Position numbers and translations under genes: made by a program. A stretch of DNA of 42,005 nucleotides from Occultella aeris. Lineage in GTDB: Bacteria > Actinomycetota > Actinomycetes > Actinomycetales > Beutenbergiaceae. The number at the start of each line of letters is the position of its first letter. Within the stretch, counting starts at the first letter, position 1. Under the pieces are notes generated by a model, which saw only the letters and a program-made list of their open reading frames with translations, was not told the DNA's origin and ran no database searches. Of the stretch, positions 40,612-42,005 are shown piece by piece. The stretch lies in contig NZ_CACRYJ010000045.1 in the NCBI RefSeq assembly GCF_902703175.1, positions 1 to 42,005 of the forward strand, given 5' to 3'.

Positions 40612-41955
40612 ATGTCCGCACGCCTGTCCCACCCGTCCGCACCCCTGTCCCGTCGGGGCTTCAACCACCTGGTCGTCGGTGCCGGCGCCGCCGGTGCAGT
40701 CGGGTTGACGGCCGCCTGTGCCGTCGAGCCGGACGAGGTCGCGCAGGAGCCGGCCGACTCCGACGAGCCGATCGAACTGAACTTCATCTGGTGGGGCGCT
40801 GCCGATCGCGCCGAGGTCACCGAAGCCGCCCTGGACCTGTACCGGGCCGACCACCCGAACGTCACCATCACCACCGAGTACCAGGACTCCGGCCCCTACA
40901 AGGACAAGCTCGCCACCCGGATCGCGGCCGGCGACGCCCCGGACCTGATGGCGATCCGGCGCGACCAGCTGCGCGAGTACGGCGACCGGGGTGCCCTGAC
41001 CGACCTGCGCACGATGGAGGCCATGGACCTGTCCGGCATGTCCGAGCCGGTGCTCGCACCCTGGGACGTGGAGGGCCAACTGATCGGCGTGCCCGCCGGC
41101 CTGAACACGATCGGCTTCATCATCCAGACCACGGTGCTGGACCAGTACGGCATCGACCTGCCGGACGGTGACACCTGGACGTGGGACGACCTCGCCGAGA
41201 TGGCGAACGCGATCACCGCGGCCAGCGGCGCAACGATCTACGGAACCGCCTACGAGATGGCCACCGTCGCCAATCTCTACGTCTGGGTGCGCCAGCAGGG
41301 TGAGGACCTCTACACCGAGGACGGCCAGTTCGGCGCCAGCGAGGCGACGATCCAGAGCTGGTTCGACTTCGCCGACGAGATGCGCGTCGCGGGCGGATTC
41401 CCACCGGCCGGGTTCTTCGACGCGACCACCAGCGCCCCGGAAGCGTCCTACATCGCGCTCGGACGGGCAGCCTCCGCGATCATCCCGACGAACAACTTCA
41501 AGGGCTACAACGAGGCCTGCGGCGGAACCCTCGCCCTGCTTCGCATCCCCGGCGAGTCCACCTCCGTGCGCCGCGGTCAATCGATCGACTGCCCGCACCT
41601 GTGGTCGATCTCGGCGCAGTCGCCCTACCAGGCGCAGGCCGCGGACCTGCTCAGCTTCCTCACCAACGAGTTGGCCGCGTGGGAGGCGATGGGCACGACC
41701 CGGGGCGTGCCGCCGAACTCCGAGGTCGCCGAGGGTCTACTGCCTGAGCTCGAGGCCGATGACGTGACCGCCACCGAGTACATCCTCAGCCTGCAGACCG
41801 AGGACCTCCCGCCGGCGTTCGCCGACCCGGTCGGGGCAACCGAGATCCAGTCCAAGCTGGCCGATGTCGCCGTCGAGGTCGAATTCGCCCGGATCACCAG
41901 CGCGGACGCCGCAGCCCAACTCGTCGCCACGGCCAACGACGTGCTGGCGGGCTGA
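40612..41955 (+). CDS. sugar ABC transporter substrate-binding lipoprotein
   Basis: A 447-residue extracellular solute-binding protein of family 1. The N-terminus has a twin-arginine motif (LSRRGFNHLVVG) and a lipobox ending TAAC, with the lipidated Cys near residue 36, so it is likely Tat-exported and membrane-anchored. IELNFIWWGAADRAEV and AGDAPDLMAIRRDQLREY are typical of sugar-binding proteins of the MalE/UgpB type. ATG 40612 has AAAGGAG 6 nt before it; an ATG seven codons earlier (40591) is less well supported, and so is a still longer frame. First gene of an importer operon under a LacI-type operator; a permease probably follows at 41967. Sugar unknown. Confidence 0.92.
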   Translation: MSARLSHPSAPLSRRGFNHLVVGAGAAGAVGLTAACAVEPDEVAQEPADSDEPIELNFIWWGAADRAEVTEAALDLYRADHPNVTITTEYQDSGPYKDKLATRIAAGDAPDLMAIRRDQLREYGDRGALTDLRTMEAMDLSGMSEPVLAPWDVEGQLIGVPAGLNTIGFIIQTTVLDQYGIDLPDGDTWTWDDLAEMANAITAASGATIYGTAYEMATVANLYVWVRQQGEDLYTEDGQFGASEATIQSWFDFADEMRVAGGFPPAGFFDATTSAPEASYIALGRAASAIIPTNNFKGYNEACGGTLALLRIPGESTSVRRGQSIDCPHLWSISAQSPYQAQAADLLSFLTNELAAWEAMGTTRGVPPNSEVAEGLLPELEADDVTATEYILSLQTEDLPPAFADPVGATEIQSKLADVAVEVEFARITSADAAAQLVATANDVLAG

Positions 41956-41966
41956 GTCGAGGATCC

Positions 41967-42005
41967 ATGAGTACCTCCATCGCACCCTCCCCCACCGCCC
42001 CGTCC
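41967..42005 (+). CDS. start of next importer gene, cut by window end
   Basis: ATG at 41967, 11 bp after the binding-protein stop, with GAGG about 5 nt upstream. Only 13 codons (MSTSIAPSPTAPS) are visible. The Ser/Pro-rich start and its position suggest a sugar ABC permease, but the sequence itself does not prove it. Confidence 0.55.
   Translation, partial: MSTSIAPSPTAPS

Noticed and set aside
1-42005. CRISPR array, insertion sequence or prophage
   Set aside because: No regularly spaced repeats, transposase, integrase or phage structural gene was found on either strand. Apart from local compositional dips at promoters, base composition looks uniform.

Overview
The window is high-GC actinobacterial DNA, and gene content points to the order Micrococcales. 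Evidence includes the clpS-DUF2017-murI-MBL hydrolase order, a DUF3039-helicase pair, frequent GTG/TTG starts, and several start codons lying 6-7 nt behind a TANNNT box as in leaderless actinobacterial mRNAs. A Ruania/Beutenbergia-like genus is only a guess. I found no rRNA, tRNA, CRISPR array, insertion sequence or phage gene.

Layout. (1) 1-7300, sugar and polyol metabolism: the end of a GH78-like alpha-L-rhamnosidase, a luciferase-fold flavoprotein coupled to a GH13 enzyme, a SorC-type regulator and a mannitol-type dehydrogenase. A perfect inverted repeat lies just before the regulator start, and its left half recurs before the dehydrogenase. (2) 7302-8682: three small orphan genes (membrane protein, unknown protein, lipoprotein). 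(3) 8839-18100, housekeeping core: rdgB, rph, an MsnO8-type flavoprotein, ppc, an MBL-fold hydrolase, murI, DUF2017, clpS and pncB. (4) 18128-32290, the most interesting part: a catabolic locus. It has a secreted 1284-residue heparinase II/III-type lyase, two sugar permeases, a lipoprotein binding protein, a Gfo/Idh/MocA oxidoreductase, a LamG-like protein, an IclR regulator, a Rieske-plus-reductase fusion, an amidohydrolase and a xylose-isomerase-like TIM barrel. (5) 32514-39480, core genes again: helicase, DUF3039, a drug-type ABC exporter with its TetR regulator, HU and an acyl-CoA dehydrogenase-like protein. (6) 39519-42005: a secreted AMIN-like protein and the start of a second sugar ABC importer behind a LacI-type operator.

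How the parts may work together. In region 4 the lyase would cut an acidic polysaccharide outside the cell, the importer would bring in the fragments (its ATPase must be supplied elsewhere), and the oxidoreductase, isomerase, amidohydrolase and Rieske/reductase fusion would process them. Two near-identical 23-bp sites, one in the promoter region at each end of this locus, suggest joint control by its IclR regulator. No oxygenase partner for the Rieske/reductase fusion and no unsaturated-uronide hydrolase is present, so the substrate and chemistry remain open.
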